Notes: generated from the letters alone by a model not told the origin. DNA of 13,784 nucleotides from an uncultured Burkholderiales bacterium (GCA_903923345.1 CAIXXI010000222.1:1-13784), one strand, 5' to 3'. Numbered from the stretch's first letter, positions 1 through 6,503 are shown. Translations and numbers: made by a program.

Positions 1-291
1 CTCGATACGACCGAACTGGCTGACGGCCCCGTCGACCGGGCAGATCCAGTCGGCATTCGACAGCGGACGCGCACCTTCCTTCAAAGCACGGGTGAAAAAA
101 TCATTGAACGACGTGTAAGCCCGGATATCGGGGTGTGCGGCCTGTGACATGTCGACGCCATAGCGATCAACGAATCGTCGGATCAGGGACTGGGTCAGGG
201 CGCCGGCACGGGCACTGGCGATGCGGCCAGCCAGCTCGGTGAGCCTGCGTTTGGGCAGCAGGTGCTGAAGCAGAATGAATGGGTCCGTCAC
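1..291 (-). CDS. psd: Phosphatidylserine decarboxylase, N-terminal part (cut by window edge)
   Basis: This gene encodes the N-terminal 97 residues of the enzyme that decarboxylates phosphatidylserine to phosphatidylethanolamine at the inner membrane. The reading begins VTDPFILLQHLLPKRRLTEL and continues with FVDRYGVDM, YTSFNDFFTRALKEGARPL and CPVDGAVSQFGRIE. These follow the Proteobacterial Psd family block by block (LQYLLPK, the FNEFFxRxLK segment, and the PxDGxxSQxGxIE segment). The pyruvoyl-forming serine lies in the missing C-terminal part. I chose GTG at 289-291 because the family match starts just after it and no in-frame ATG lies upstream. No clear Shine-Dalgarno sequence precedes it. 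The gene is divergent from the btu operon, so its promoter should lie in 292-368. Identity is confident; the exact start is less so. Confidence 0.92.
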   Translation of the reverse strand, partial: MTDPFILLQHLLPKRRLTELAGRIASARAGALTQSLIRRFVDRYGVDMSQAAHPDIRAYTSFNDFFTRALKEGARPLSNADWICPVDGAVSQFGRIE

Positions 292-293
292 GT

Positions 294-314
294 CGAATTG
301 AAACCGAATTGAAA
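294..314. repeat. Tandem 10-bp direct repeat, period 11, beside the psd start
   Basis: CGAATTGAAA occurs at 294-303 and again at 305-314, a period of 11 bp or about one helical turn. The pair begins 3 bp from the psd GTG codon, in what would be the psd leader. It could be a binding site for a regulator contacting one face of DNA, or a chance duplication. Function is unknown. Confidence 0.5.
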
Positions 315-320
315 TGGGAG

Positions 321-344
321 CAGGCAGGCATTCTGACCTGCCTG
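321..344. repeat. Inverted repeat in the psd/btuB divergent region
   Basis: CAGGCAGG (321-328) and CCTGCCTG (337-344) are perfect 8-bp inverted arms around an 8-nt spacer. There is no T-run on either side, so it is not a convincing terminator, and no gene ends here. Its place between two divergent starts suits a dimeric regulator's operator, or an RNA hairpin if the psd transcript begins beyond it. The regulator is not identified. Confidence 0.5.
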
Positions 345-362
345 AGGTCCCGGTGGTACCCT
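333..362 (+). promoter_or_regulatory. Weak candidate promoter for the btu operon
   Basis: CTGACC (333-338) and TACCCT (357-362), 18 nt apart, are poor matches to sigma70 -35 and -10 elements. They would place the transcript start near 369, which is where the riboswitch P1 stem begins. The position is the main argument; the hexamers alone would not be convincing. Confidence 0.25.
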
Positions 363-368
363 CATGGC

Positions 369-602
369 GTTGGTGCCTGGCCTGCACATCGTTGTGGGCC
401 GAGTTAAACGGGAAGCAGGGAAGATCGCCCACACAGGGTCTGTCTCAACCTGCGCTGCCCCCGCAACGGTAAGCGGACGGATGCCTCGCGCATGCCCGCT
501 CGTGCACGCTGCCACTGGAGGCTCGCCTCTGGGAAGGTCGCACGAGTTGATCCGCCAGCCCGGATACCGGCCAACAGGTGATCGCAGGTTGAACCTGCGA
601 TC
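369..602 (+). ncRNA. Cobalamin riboswitch
   Basis: This cis-acting RNA binds cobalamin and lowers expression of the downstream transport operon. Family elements appear in the expected order. GTTGG (369-373) can pair with CCAAC (571-575) as part of P1. The TTAAACGGGAAGC core comes next, then the CTGCCCCCGCAACGGTAAGCGG segment from about 455 to 476, GCCACTGGAGG near 521, and GGGAAGGTCG near 531. The B12 box AGCCCGGATACCGGCC is at 557-572. A strong hairpin follows (580-588 with 594-602, loop TTGAA). Its GTTG (588-591) is complementary to CAAC (464-467) in the conserved arm, the arrangement expected of the L5-L13 kissing loop in this class. No poly-T follows, so control is probably at translation. 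It is 58 nt from the btuB ATG. Confidence 0.93.
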
Positions 603-612
603 GATTGCCCGA

Positions 613-630
613 GCCAGCGGGGAAGCTGGC
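613..630 (+). promoter_or_regulatory. Second leader hairpin with GGGGAA in its loop
   Basis: GCCAGC (613-618) and GCTGGC (625-630) form a perfect 6-bp stem with loop GGGGAA (619-624). The loop resembles a Shine-Dalgarno sequence and would suit an ATG at 632, but that ATG is out of frame with btuB. It lies between the riboswitch and btuB and may belong to the expression platform. Confidence 0.45.
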
Positions 631-659
631 GATGGCGCCCTCCGAGCACTCAACACACT

Positions 660-2588
660 ATGGCTTTTCCAGTTCGCGCAGCCCCTGCGCACCGGCCCTC
701 GGCCAACTTCTGCACGCCTGTTGCGCCGCTGCGCATCACCTTGACTGTCCTGCTGCTTGCTTCGGCGATGCACGCACCCACGCCCAGCCAGGCACAAACA
801 ATCGGAGCATCCCCTACCAAACCCGACTCGTTCGACACGGATCGCCTTGCTCCGGTGAATGTCACCGCGACCCGCATGCCCACCCGCATCGACGAGACCG
901 TCGCCGAAACCACGCTGCTGAATCGGGCCGATATCGAACGTGCCACCGGGCGGACCTTCTCCGAGTTTCTGGCCCAGCAACCTGGCCTGCAGATGAGCTC
1001 CAACGGCGGGTTGGGTCAATACAGTTCGATCTTCATCCGCGGAATGGATGCCCGTCACACGCTGCTGCTGGTCGACGGCATGAGGCTCGGGTCGGCCACC
1101 GTCGGCGTGCCCTCACTCGATAACCTGCCGCTCGAACTCATTGACCGGATCGAAATCGTTCGAGGCCCGCTGTCCTCGGTCTATGGCAGCGATCCAGCGG
1201 GTGGCGTGATCCAGGTGTTTTCGCGCAGGGCACGCGAAGGCCTGACGCCGAATGCATCCCTGACCCTGGGCTCGAACCGCTATCGGCAGTTCAGCGCGGG
1301 GCTGGCCTTCGGCCAAGGGGCTTTCGACGGCGCGTTTCAGGTGGTTCAGACCGGCACCAACAGCTTTTCGGCGACCAACCCGAACGTGCTCTTCGATGCC
1401 TACAACCCCGACACCGATCCGTATCGACAAACCGCCGGCAATCTGAGGCTGGGCTGGCAACTCTCCCAGGACTGGCGGGTCGATGCCAGCGCATTGCAGT
1501 CCAATGCCCTCGTGCATTACGACGATGGTCCGGACGTCAACACCCGAGCCAAGCTGCGAAATGGTGTTCAGACCCTGAGCGCCTCAGGACGGGTGAATGC
1601 GAACTGGTCGACCCGATTGAGCTACGGTCATTCGACCGACGTCTACGAGACGGTCGAGAGCTTTTATGGCCCCTATGCCCCGGTCAAAACTGACCAGCAG
1701 CAGTTCGCGTGGGAAAACACCCTACCCACCCCGATTGGAACCCTGCTGGCGCTGGTTGAGCGCATCGAGCAGAAGGTCTCGCAACCGGAGACCAGCTATG
1801 CGGTCGATCGGCGCACGATCGACGCAGTGGGCCTTGGCATCAGCGGTGAGCAGGCGGCGCATGCCTGGCAGGCTGCCATCCGGCAGGACCGCAACTCGCA
1901 GTTCGGCAACCAGAACACCGGCAGCGTGGGCTACGCCTTCGCATTCACACCCAACTGGCGGGCCGGCCTGAGCTACGGCACGAGCTTCATCGCCCCGAGC
2001 TTCAACCAGCTGTACTACCCGGGTTTCGGCAATCCCGACCTTCAACCCGAAGAAGGCAAGCACGGCGAAGTGCACCTGCGATGGAGCAGCGGCGCACACA
2101 GCCTGCGAGCGGCCTGGGTCGACAACCGGATCCAGGGCTACATCCCGAGCGGCCCCAAACCAGCCAATGTGCCGAATACCCGAATCGACGGCCTGGTGAT
2201 GTCGTATGAAGGCCGCTTCAGCGGCGTGTTGCTGGGCGCGTCCTATGAGCACCTCGATCCGCGCAACATCACCGAGGGAGACGAATACGGCAAGCTGTTG
2301 CCGCGCCGGGCGAAGGAGGCCTTCAGGGCGAGGGCCGACTGGGACCTCGGTGCCTATCGTCTCGGCACAACCGTCTCGGCGTTTTCGCACCGCTTCGACG
2401 ATGCGGCCAACACCCTGCGACTGGCCGGCTTTGCCACCGTGGACCTGCGTGCCGACTGGCTGATCTCGCGTGACCTGACGCTGGGCATCCGCCTGAACAA
2501 TCTCGCTGGCAAGGTCTACGAGACAGCCTATGGCTATAACCAGCCCGGGCGTGAGGGTTATGTGACCTTGCGCTGGGCGCCCCGCTGA
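660..2588 (+). CDS. btuB: TonB-dependent vitamin B12 outer-membrane receptor BtuB
   Basis: This 642-residue protein would import cobalamin across the outer membrane using TonB/ExbBD energy. A hydrophobic stretch near residues 28-36 and a likely cleavage after SQA (residue 45) form the signal peptide, although the 25-residue n-region is unusually long. A TonB-box-like APVNVTATR lies at 64-72. The plug domain runs from about 75 to 190 and includes FIRGMDARHTLLLVDGMRLG and IEIVRGPLSSVYGSDPAGGV, the BtuB/colicin-I-receptor signature. The rest is the 22-strand barrel. The cobalamin riboswitch upstream and btuFCD downstream make B12 the substrate with good confidence; a related corrinoid is the alternative. 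The first in-frame ATG is at 660 and has no obvious Shine-Dalgarno sequence. Confidence 0.95.
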   Translation: MAFPVRAAPAHRPSANFCTPVAPLRITLTVLLLASAMHAPTPSQAQTIGASPTKPDSFDTDRLAPVNVTATRMPTRIDETVAETTLLNRADIERATGRTFSEFLAQQPGLQMSSNGGLGQYSSIFIRGMDARHTLLLVDGMRLGSATVGVPSLDNLPLELIDRIEIVRGPLSSVYGSDPAGGVIQVFSRRAREGLTPNASLTLGSNRYRQFSAGLAFGQGAFDGAFQVVQTGTNSFSATNPNVLFDAYNPDTDPYRQTAGNLRLGWQLSQDWRVDASALQSNALVHYDDGPDVNTRAKLRNGVQTLSASGRVNANWSTRLSYGHSTDVYETVESFYGPYAPVKTDQQQFAWENTLPTPIGTLLALVERIEQKVSQPETSYAVDRRTIDAVGLGISGEQAAHAWQAAIRQDRNSQFGNQNTGSVGYAFAFTPNWRAGLSYGTSFIAPSFNQLYYPGFGNPDLQPEEGKHGEVHLRWSSGAHSLRAAWVDNRIQGYIPSGPKPANVPNTRIDGLVMSYEGRFSGVLLGASYEHLDPRNITEGDEYGKLLPRRAKEAFRARADWDLGAYRLGTTVSAFSHRFDDAANTLRLAGFATVDLRADWLISRDLTLGIRLNNLAGKVYETAYGYNQPGREGYVTLRWAPR

Positions 2589-2593
2589 GTCCG

Positions 2594-3502
2594 ATGCGCT
2601 CGGGTCTGACACGGCTGCGCGGTTCGCGCTTGCCGGCCTGCCGGGCGGTGACGCTCGTGCTCGTCTGGCTCGGCGCTGTGCTCGGTCAGGCCCATGCCGA
2701 GTCGATCCGCGTGGTCGATGCTCAGGGGCGCGCCGTGGTGCTGCCGGCGCCCGCCCAGCGCATCGTCTCGCTGCTGCCCTCGCTCACTGAAAGTGTCTGC
2801 GCACTGGACGCCTGTGACCGACTGGTCGGCATCGACCGGGCATCGAACTGGCCCGAGTCGGTTCGCGCCCTGCCCCGGCTCGGCGGACTCGAAGACACTC
2901 AGATCGAGCGGATCGTCGCGCTGCGCCCGGACCTGGTCCTGGCGCCGGTGTCTCTGCGTGCCCGGGGCCGGCTGGAGTCGCTTGGCCTGCGCGTGCTCGC
3001 CCTGGAGCCGCTCACCTCGGCTGACGCGAAGCGGGCCCTGGAAGCCATCGCTCAAGCCATCGGCCGGCCGGGTGCAGCACAGCCGGCCTGGCAGTCGATG
3101 CAGGCGCGCATCGATGCGGCTGCCGCGCGCATCCCGGCCTCGTTTCGGTCGCGTCGGGTCTACTTCGAGGTGGCCGAGACACCCTATGCAGCCGGCGAGG
3201 CCTCGTTCGTGGGCGAGCTGTTGTCGCAGCTGGGTCTTCGCAACATCGTGCCGGCTGCACTCGGCCCGTTTCCGCGCCTGAACCCCGAATTCGTGGTGCG
3301 CAGCACCCCTGAGCTGATCATCGCGACCCGCACTGCGCTGGCTGGCATGGCGCAGCGGCCCGGCTGGCAACACCTGGCGGCCCTGCGCACCCAACAGACC
3401 TGCGGCTTTGGCAGCGACGCATTCGACCTGCTGGTGCGGCCTGGCCCGCGGCTTGCAGAAGGCGCCGAGTTGATCGCCGATTGCCTCGAATCCATCCGAT
3501 AG
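2594..3502 (+). CDS. btuF: Cobalamin ABC transporter periplasmic binding protein BtuF
   Basis: This 302-residue class III solute-binding protein would take cobalamin from BtuB and deliver it to BtuCD. A signal peptide covers residues 1-35: an arginine-rich start, the hydrophobic LVLVWLGAVL, then cleavage at AHA before ESIRV. RIVSLLPSLTESV (about 56-68) and ERIVALRPDLVLA (105-117) are typical of the BtuF/FhuD/FepB fold. E66 and E208 (in SFVGELLSQLG) are candidates for the two lobe glutamates that dock onto permease arginines in this family. The C-terminal RPGPRLAEG is also family-like. It starts 5 nt after the btuB stop with no strong Shine-Dalgarno sequence, so translational coupling is likely. 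Confidence 0.9.
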   Translation: MRSGLTRLRGSRLPACRAVTLVLVWLGAVLGQAHAESIRVVDAQGRAVVLPAPAQRIVSLLPSLTESVCALDACDRLVGIDRASNWPESVRALPRLGGLEDTQIERIVALRPDLVLAPVSLRARGRLESLGLRVLALEPLTSADAKRALEAIAQAIGRPGAAQPAWQSMQARIDAAAARIPASFRSRRVYFEVAETPYAAGEASFVGELLSQLGLRNIVPAALGPFPRLNPEFVVRSTPELIIATRTALAGMAQRPGWQHLAALRTQQTCGFGSDAFDLLVRPGPRLAEGAELIADCLESIR

Positions 3503-3508
3503 CCCGCC

Positions 3509-4498
3509 ATGACCCCCGCACGCCTGGCCGCCATCCTGGTCATCTCCACGGTCGTAATCGGCCTCACAGGCCTGGGTGCAGGCGCCGAAGGCTGGTCGAT
3601 GCAATGGGCCCATGAGTGGTCTCTGATTGCGCAAATCCGCGCACCTCGAACGCTGGGTGCCCTGCTGGCCGGCGCCTGCCTGGGCCTCGCGGGTGCGGTT
3701 GCACAGGGACTTTTCCGAAACCCTCTGGCGGATCCCTATCTGCTCGGGTCTGCAACCGGAGCGGGCCTGGCGGTGACGATTGCACTCGCGCTGACGTCGC
3801 TGGCAGCCGGTGTGCTGCCGGCCGCCATGAGCCTGTCGGCATCGATCGGCCTGACCGGCGCCGCCTTCATCGGCGCACTGTTCGGGGTGCTGGTGACGAT
3901 CACGCTGGCCGGCGGGGCCCGCCGACCCTCGAATCTCCTGCTTGGCGGTGTGGTCGTGGGGATGATCCTGGGTGCCCTCTCCGAGGCCATCACACTGATG
4001 CTGCCAGAGGTACTGCGCCCCAGACAGGCCTTCATGCTGGGCACGACCGCGCTGCTCGATTGGCAGGCTGCGACGGTGCTCGGCGCCAGCCTGCTGCTGT
4101 CTTCAGCGATTGCGATCGGCCTGTCCCGCGCGCTGGACGCCCTGATGCTGGGCGAGGACACTGCGACCAGTCTGGGCATCGGCATCGGCGCCTGCCGATT
4201 GGGCCTGATTGGCGCGCTGGCACTGGCCACTGGCGCGGCCGTTGCTCAGACCGGCATCATCGGTTTCGTCGGTCTGGCAGCGCCCCATCTGATTCGTCGC
4301 AGCGTGGCCGTGACCCACCGAGGTCTGCTGGCGCTGTCCATCCTGGCAGGCGCAGTGCTGCTGGGCGGAGCCGATGTGCTGGCACGTATGGTGTGGGCGC
4401 CCGGCGAGTTGCCGGTGGGGCTGGTGACCGCCTTGTTCGGCGGCGCCTATCTGCTGGCGCTGCTGCATCGACGGCCTGACCAGCGCGAGTCGGCATGA
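3509..4498 (+). CDS. btuC: Cobalamin ABC transporter permease BtuC
   Basis: This 329-residue FecCD-family inner-membrane permease would work as a dimer with BtuD to move cobalamin into the cytoplasm. The protein is hydrophobic throughout, consistent with about ten membrane helices. Family signatures are RAPRTLGALLAGACLGLAGAVAQ followed by RNPLADPYLLGSATGAGLAV in the N-terminal third, and AQTGIIGFVGLAAPHLIRR (about residues 246-264), the coupling region that contacts the ATPase. Length is normal for the family. It starts 6 nt after the btuF stop without a good Shine-Dalgarno sequence, and its TGA overlaps the btuD ATG. B12 specificity comes from the operon; sequence alone would also allow an iron-siderophore permease. 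Confidence 0.92.
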   Translation: MTPARLAAILVISTVVIGLTGLGAGAEGWSMQWAHEWSLIAQIRAPRTLGALLAGACLGLAGAVAQGLFRNPLADPYLLGSATGAGLAVTIALALTSLAAGVLPAAMSLSASIGLTGAAFIGALFGVLVTITLAGGARRPSNLLLGGVVVGMILGALSEAITLMLPEVLRPRQAFMLGTTALLDWQAATVLGASLLLSSAIAIGLSRALDALMLGEDTATSLGIGIGACRLGLIGALALATGAAVAQTGIIGFVGLAAPHLIRRSVAVTHRGLLALSILAGAVLLGGADVLARMVWAPGELPVGLVTALFGGAYLLALLHRRPDQRESA

Positions 4499-5280
4499 GC
4501 AGCGCCAATAGCATCGCCCTGCAGGCGCAACGCATCTCGCTGAGCATCGCGGGGCGGCGAATCCTTCATGACGTCGATCTGACCATCCCTTGCGGCGCAT
4601 GGACAGCCATCGTGGGGCCCAACGGCGCCGGCAAGAGCACGCTGCTGTCGATCATGGCCGGCGTGCTGCGCGCCGATTCGGGCCGCGTCCTGCTCGATGG
4701 CCAGCCGCTCGAACAATTCAAGCGAGGCGATCGCGCACGCAGGATCGCCTGGCTGGGTCAGCAGTCGTCCGTCGAGGCAGGTTTGCGGGTCGACGATGTG
4801 GTGATGCTGGGCAGGCTGCCGTATCTGGGCTTGTTCGGGGCGCCCACTGCCTCCGATCGGGACGCAATCAGCCAAGCCCTGACCATGACCGGTTGCGAAG
4901 CACTTCGCCTGCGTCGTCTTGACTCGCTCTCAGGGGGTGAACGCAGGCGGGTGCTCATTGCCCGTGCCTTGGCGAGCCGCGCGCCCGTGATGCTGCTTGA
5001 TGAACCCGCAGCCCATCTCGATGCGCCCCATCAGCGCATGCTGATCAAGGCGATCCGGGAACAGGCACGATCAGGTGTGGCCGTCGTGAGCGTGGTCCAC
5101 GATCTCAACAGGGCGCTTGCCGCTGACCAGGTGGCGGTGCTGGTCGAGGGCGCTCTCGGTGCCTGCGGCCCGGTCAGCAGCCCTCAGGTCAGGGCCGCGA
5201 TGATCAATGCCTTCGAGGGTGCGATCGGCATTGAACGCAGTGCCGATGGTTCCCGGTGGATCGCCTTCGAGCGCGATTGA
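4495..5280 (+). CDS. btuD: Cobalamin ABC transporter ATP-binding protein BtuD
   Basis: This 261-residue ATPase drives BtuC. All ABC motifs are intact: Walker A GPNGAGKST (41-49), a Q-loop glutamine near 89-90, signature LSGGE (145-149), Walker B VMLLDE (165-170), the D-loop LDAPH, and the switch histidine H202 in VVHDLNRAL. The ATG overlaps the btuC stop as ATGA, showing tight coupling. After the ABC core, a short C-terminal tail (DQVAVLVEGALGACGP onward) matches the FecE/BtuD group. It ends 15 bp from the convergent gene at 5296 with no visible terminator between them. Confidence 0.92.
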   Translation: MSSANSIALQAQRISLSIAGRRILHDVDLTIPCGAWTAIVGPNGAGKSTLLSIMAGVLRADSGRVLLDGQPLEQFKRGDRARRIAWLGQQSSVEAGLRVDDVVMLGRLPYLGLFGAPTASDRDAISQALTMTGCEALRLRRLDSLSGGERRRVLIARALASRAPVMLLDEPAAHLDAPHQRMLIKAIREQARSGVAVVSVVHDLNRALAADQVAVLVEGALGACGPVSSPQVRAAMINAFEGAIGIERSADGSRWIAFERD

Positions 5281-5295
5281 TCCAGGCAGATGGGC

Positions 5296-5805
5296 TCAGA
5301 AATGGAACCGGTACTCAAGCGTCAGACCGTCGAGTCGATCGCGCCGCGTGACCGGGCTGACCGAGCAGCAGTCCGACAAAGACGCGCCCAGGGCGGCGCC
5401 GAGCAAATTGACAGCCATGTCCTTCAGTGAAGCCGTCGCCCGCGGATTTCCGATATCGGCCAGTTCCTTGACCAGACCCGGCATCGCCCCGATCAATGCG
5501 CCAACGACCTTTTTGTCCATCGGGTCAGTAAAGCCAAGCCGGGAGGCAAACGACACACCGAGCAGGCCCAGCGGTGCGGACATGCCGAAGTGCAGTGCCT
5601 TGTCCTGTCCCGTCCAGGAATCCTGAGGGCCGCCCACGCCAGCATGACCTGTCGGATGCGCCATGATGCAGGCTGACGCGATGGCGATCGCGATCGTGCG
5701 CTGCGCCAGCCTGACCGGGATCAAATCGCTGCCGACAGTCAGGGTGGAGACAACCGCTCGTCGGATGGACGTGGCGGGAAAATCGAGATCCTGAATGGAA
5801 ATCAT
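5296..5805 (-). CDS. YfiM/DUF2279-like small envelope protein, possibly a lipoprotein
   Basis: This is a 169-residue protein of unknown function. The central DSWTGQDKALHFGMSAPLG and the later PGLVKELAD...LKDMAVNLLGAALG segments follow the DUF2279 (E. coli YfiM) pattern, in which a D-K-x-x-H-F block is followed by a KEL block and a KD block before a glycine/alanine-rich helix. I chose ATG at 5803-5805 because GAGG lies 5 nt upstream. A TTG at 5722-5724 is a real alternative: from it the protein begins MIPVRLAQRTIAIAIASAC, a textbook lipoprotein signal with the lipobox cysteine at residue 19, as YfiM itself is a lipoprotein. From the ATG the same cysteine is residue 46. The C-terminus ends in LEYRFHF. 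The promoter region has a CRP-type site and a start-codon hairpin, listed separately. Confidence 0.7.
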   Translation of the reverse strand: MISIQDLDFPATSIRRAVVSTLTVGSDLIPVRLAQRTIAIAIASACIMAHPTGHAGVGGPQDSWTGQDKALHFGMSAPLGLLGVSFASRLGFTDPMDKKVVGALIGAMPGLVKELADIGNPRATASLKDMAVNLLGAALGASLSDCCSVSPVTRRDRLDGLTLEYRFHF

Positions 5806-5827
5806 CACAACCTCACTGGTGTGATGA
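5802..5827 (-). promoter_or_regulatory. Start-codon-sequestering hairpin of the YfiM-like gene
   Basis: TCATCACA (5802-5809) and TGTGATGA (5820-5827) are perfect 8-bp inverted arms with a 10-nt spacer. In the minus-strand mRNA the downstream arm contains the AUG and the GAGG Shine-Dalgarno lies in the loop. Folding would therefore hide the start codon. The same dyad could instead be a DNA operator, since its half-sites resemble those at 5856-5871. Confidence 0.6.
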
Positions 5828-5832
5828 GACTT

Positions 5833-5871
5833 TATTAACAGGAGGGGCCGCAGAGTGTGACAAATATCACA
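5833..5871 (-). promoter_or_regulatory. CRP-type operator and candidate promoter of the YfiM-like gene
   Basis: TGTGA (5856-5860), a 6-nt spacer and TCACA (5867-5871) make a perfect CRP/Vfr-type core palindrome. Reading on the minus strand, TTGTCA (5863-5858) overlaps it as a possible -35, and TTAATA (5838-5833) is a possible -10, separated by a long 19-nt spacer. The palindrome centre would lie roughly 38 bp upstream of the predicted start, close to an activator position overlapping -35. The regulator is inferred from the site alone. Confidence 0.55.
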
Positions 5872-5949
5872 GTCCACTCAAGGTCGATATTCGACCGTTC
5901 GTCGGTCGCGACCGCTTGTGATGAACCCCTCAGATACCGGTGAAGCACT

Positions 5950-5979
5950 CAAACAAAACCCGGGCTCAAGGCCCGGGTT
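5950..5979 (-). terminator. Intrinsic terminator after hsp20
   Basis: AACCCGGGC (5957-5965) and GCCCGGGTT (5971-5979) form a perfect 9-bp stem with a 5-nt loop. On the minus strand the stem is followed by TTGTTTG. It lies 38 bp beyond the hsp20 stop, in the right orientation for that gene. Confidence 0.85.
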
Positions 5980-6017
5980 CGGATGGATACGACGCTTGAG
6001 GTCGCGAAATGCTGCGC

Positions 6018-6446
6018 TTATTGCACGGTCAGTCGGGTCGGCCCAGCACCGGCTTTTTTCGGCAGCGTCAGTTCGAGCACGCCGTTCTCAACCCGTGCGC
6101 TGGCGCGGGTCTCGTCGATCTCTTCGCTGAGCGCGAAGCTGCGCGCATAGGTTCCGCCAAAGCGCTCGCTGCGCAGCACCCGGGCCTCGCTCTTTGCTGC
6201 ATCGCGTTGAACCGGAGCACGCAGCGTGACGCGATTGGCATCGATGTCGATCTGGATCGACTCCTTGGGCACGCCGGGCAGATCGGCCTGAACAATGTAT
6301 GCATCGGCCACCTCACTCACATCGACCCGCATCGCAATGGTCTGCGAAGTCGGCTCAGCGGCAGCGGCTGGCGCATCAGAAAACAGGCTGCGAAACAGCG
6401 TGGGCAGGACATCGGCAAACGGGTCGTAAACAGAAACCTTGGTCAT
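6018..6446 (-). CDS. Small heat shock protein, Hsp20/alpha-crystallin family
   Basis: This 142-residue ATP-independent chaperone would hold unfolding proteins in cytoplasmic oligomers for refolding by the DnaK system. The alpha-crystallin domain spans about residues 38-130, with ADLPGVPKESIQI (54-66) and the hallmark ARVENGVLELTLPK (117-130). The C-terminal RLTV matches the I/L-x-I/V motif that mediates oligomer assembly. The start at 6444-6446 (MTKVSVYDPF) is chosen because GGAGAAG precedes it at good spacing; the frame is open further upstream, but that part lacks family resemblance. A sigma32-like promoter lies about 60 bp upstream and an intrinsic terminator follows, so it is probably a single-gene, heat-induced unit. 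The best relatives are Hsp20 class A/IbpA-type proteins; I assign no gene name. Confidence 0.92.
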   Translation of the reverse strand: MTKVSVYDPFADVLPTLFRSLFSDAPAAAAEPTSQTIAMRVDVSEVADAYIVQADLPGVPKESIQIDIDANRVTLRAPVQRDAAKSEARVLRSERFGGTYARSFALSEEIDETRASARVENGVLELTLPKKAGAGPTRLTVQ

Positions 6447-6503
6447 TTCGATCTTCTCCAGAGGGGTTAGTCGGGCGACGTCTGTTGCGCCCACTCCTTC
6501 GAC

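Noticed and set aside
321..344. Inverted repeat considered as a transcription terminator
   Set aside because: No T-run on either strand and no gene ends at this point; kept only as a possible operator.
364..744. Open frame over the riboswitch
   Set aside because: The region is explained by conserved cobalamin riboswitch elements, and the translated product resembles nothing.
288..1058. Minus-strand open frame across the psd/btuB intergenic region
   Set aside because: It overlaps the riboswitch and the btuB plug antisense; its product shows no family pattern.
1722..2612. Long open frame (296 codons) antisense to btuB
   Set aside because: Its product has no recognisable domain pattern and it lies wholly opposite a well-matched TonB receptor; high GC favours such shadows.
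2558..3634. Long open frame (358 codons) antisense to btuF and the btuC start
   Set aside because: Low-complexity, arginine/histidine/glutamine-rich product with no family resemblance; explained by the codon bias of btuF on the other strand.
3616..4479. Open frame of 287 codons inside btuC in another frame
   Set aside because: The real frame encodes an intact FecCD permease; the alternative is a proline/arginine-rich product without domains.
6447..6497. ROSE or fourU RNA thermometer in the hsp20 leader
   Set aside because: No UUCU-type or UUGCU/C-type pairing with the GGAGAAG ribosome site could be drawn; only a short GGGCG/CGCCC stem further upstream is visible.
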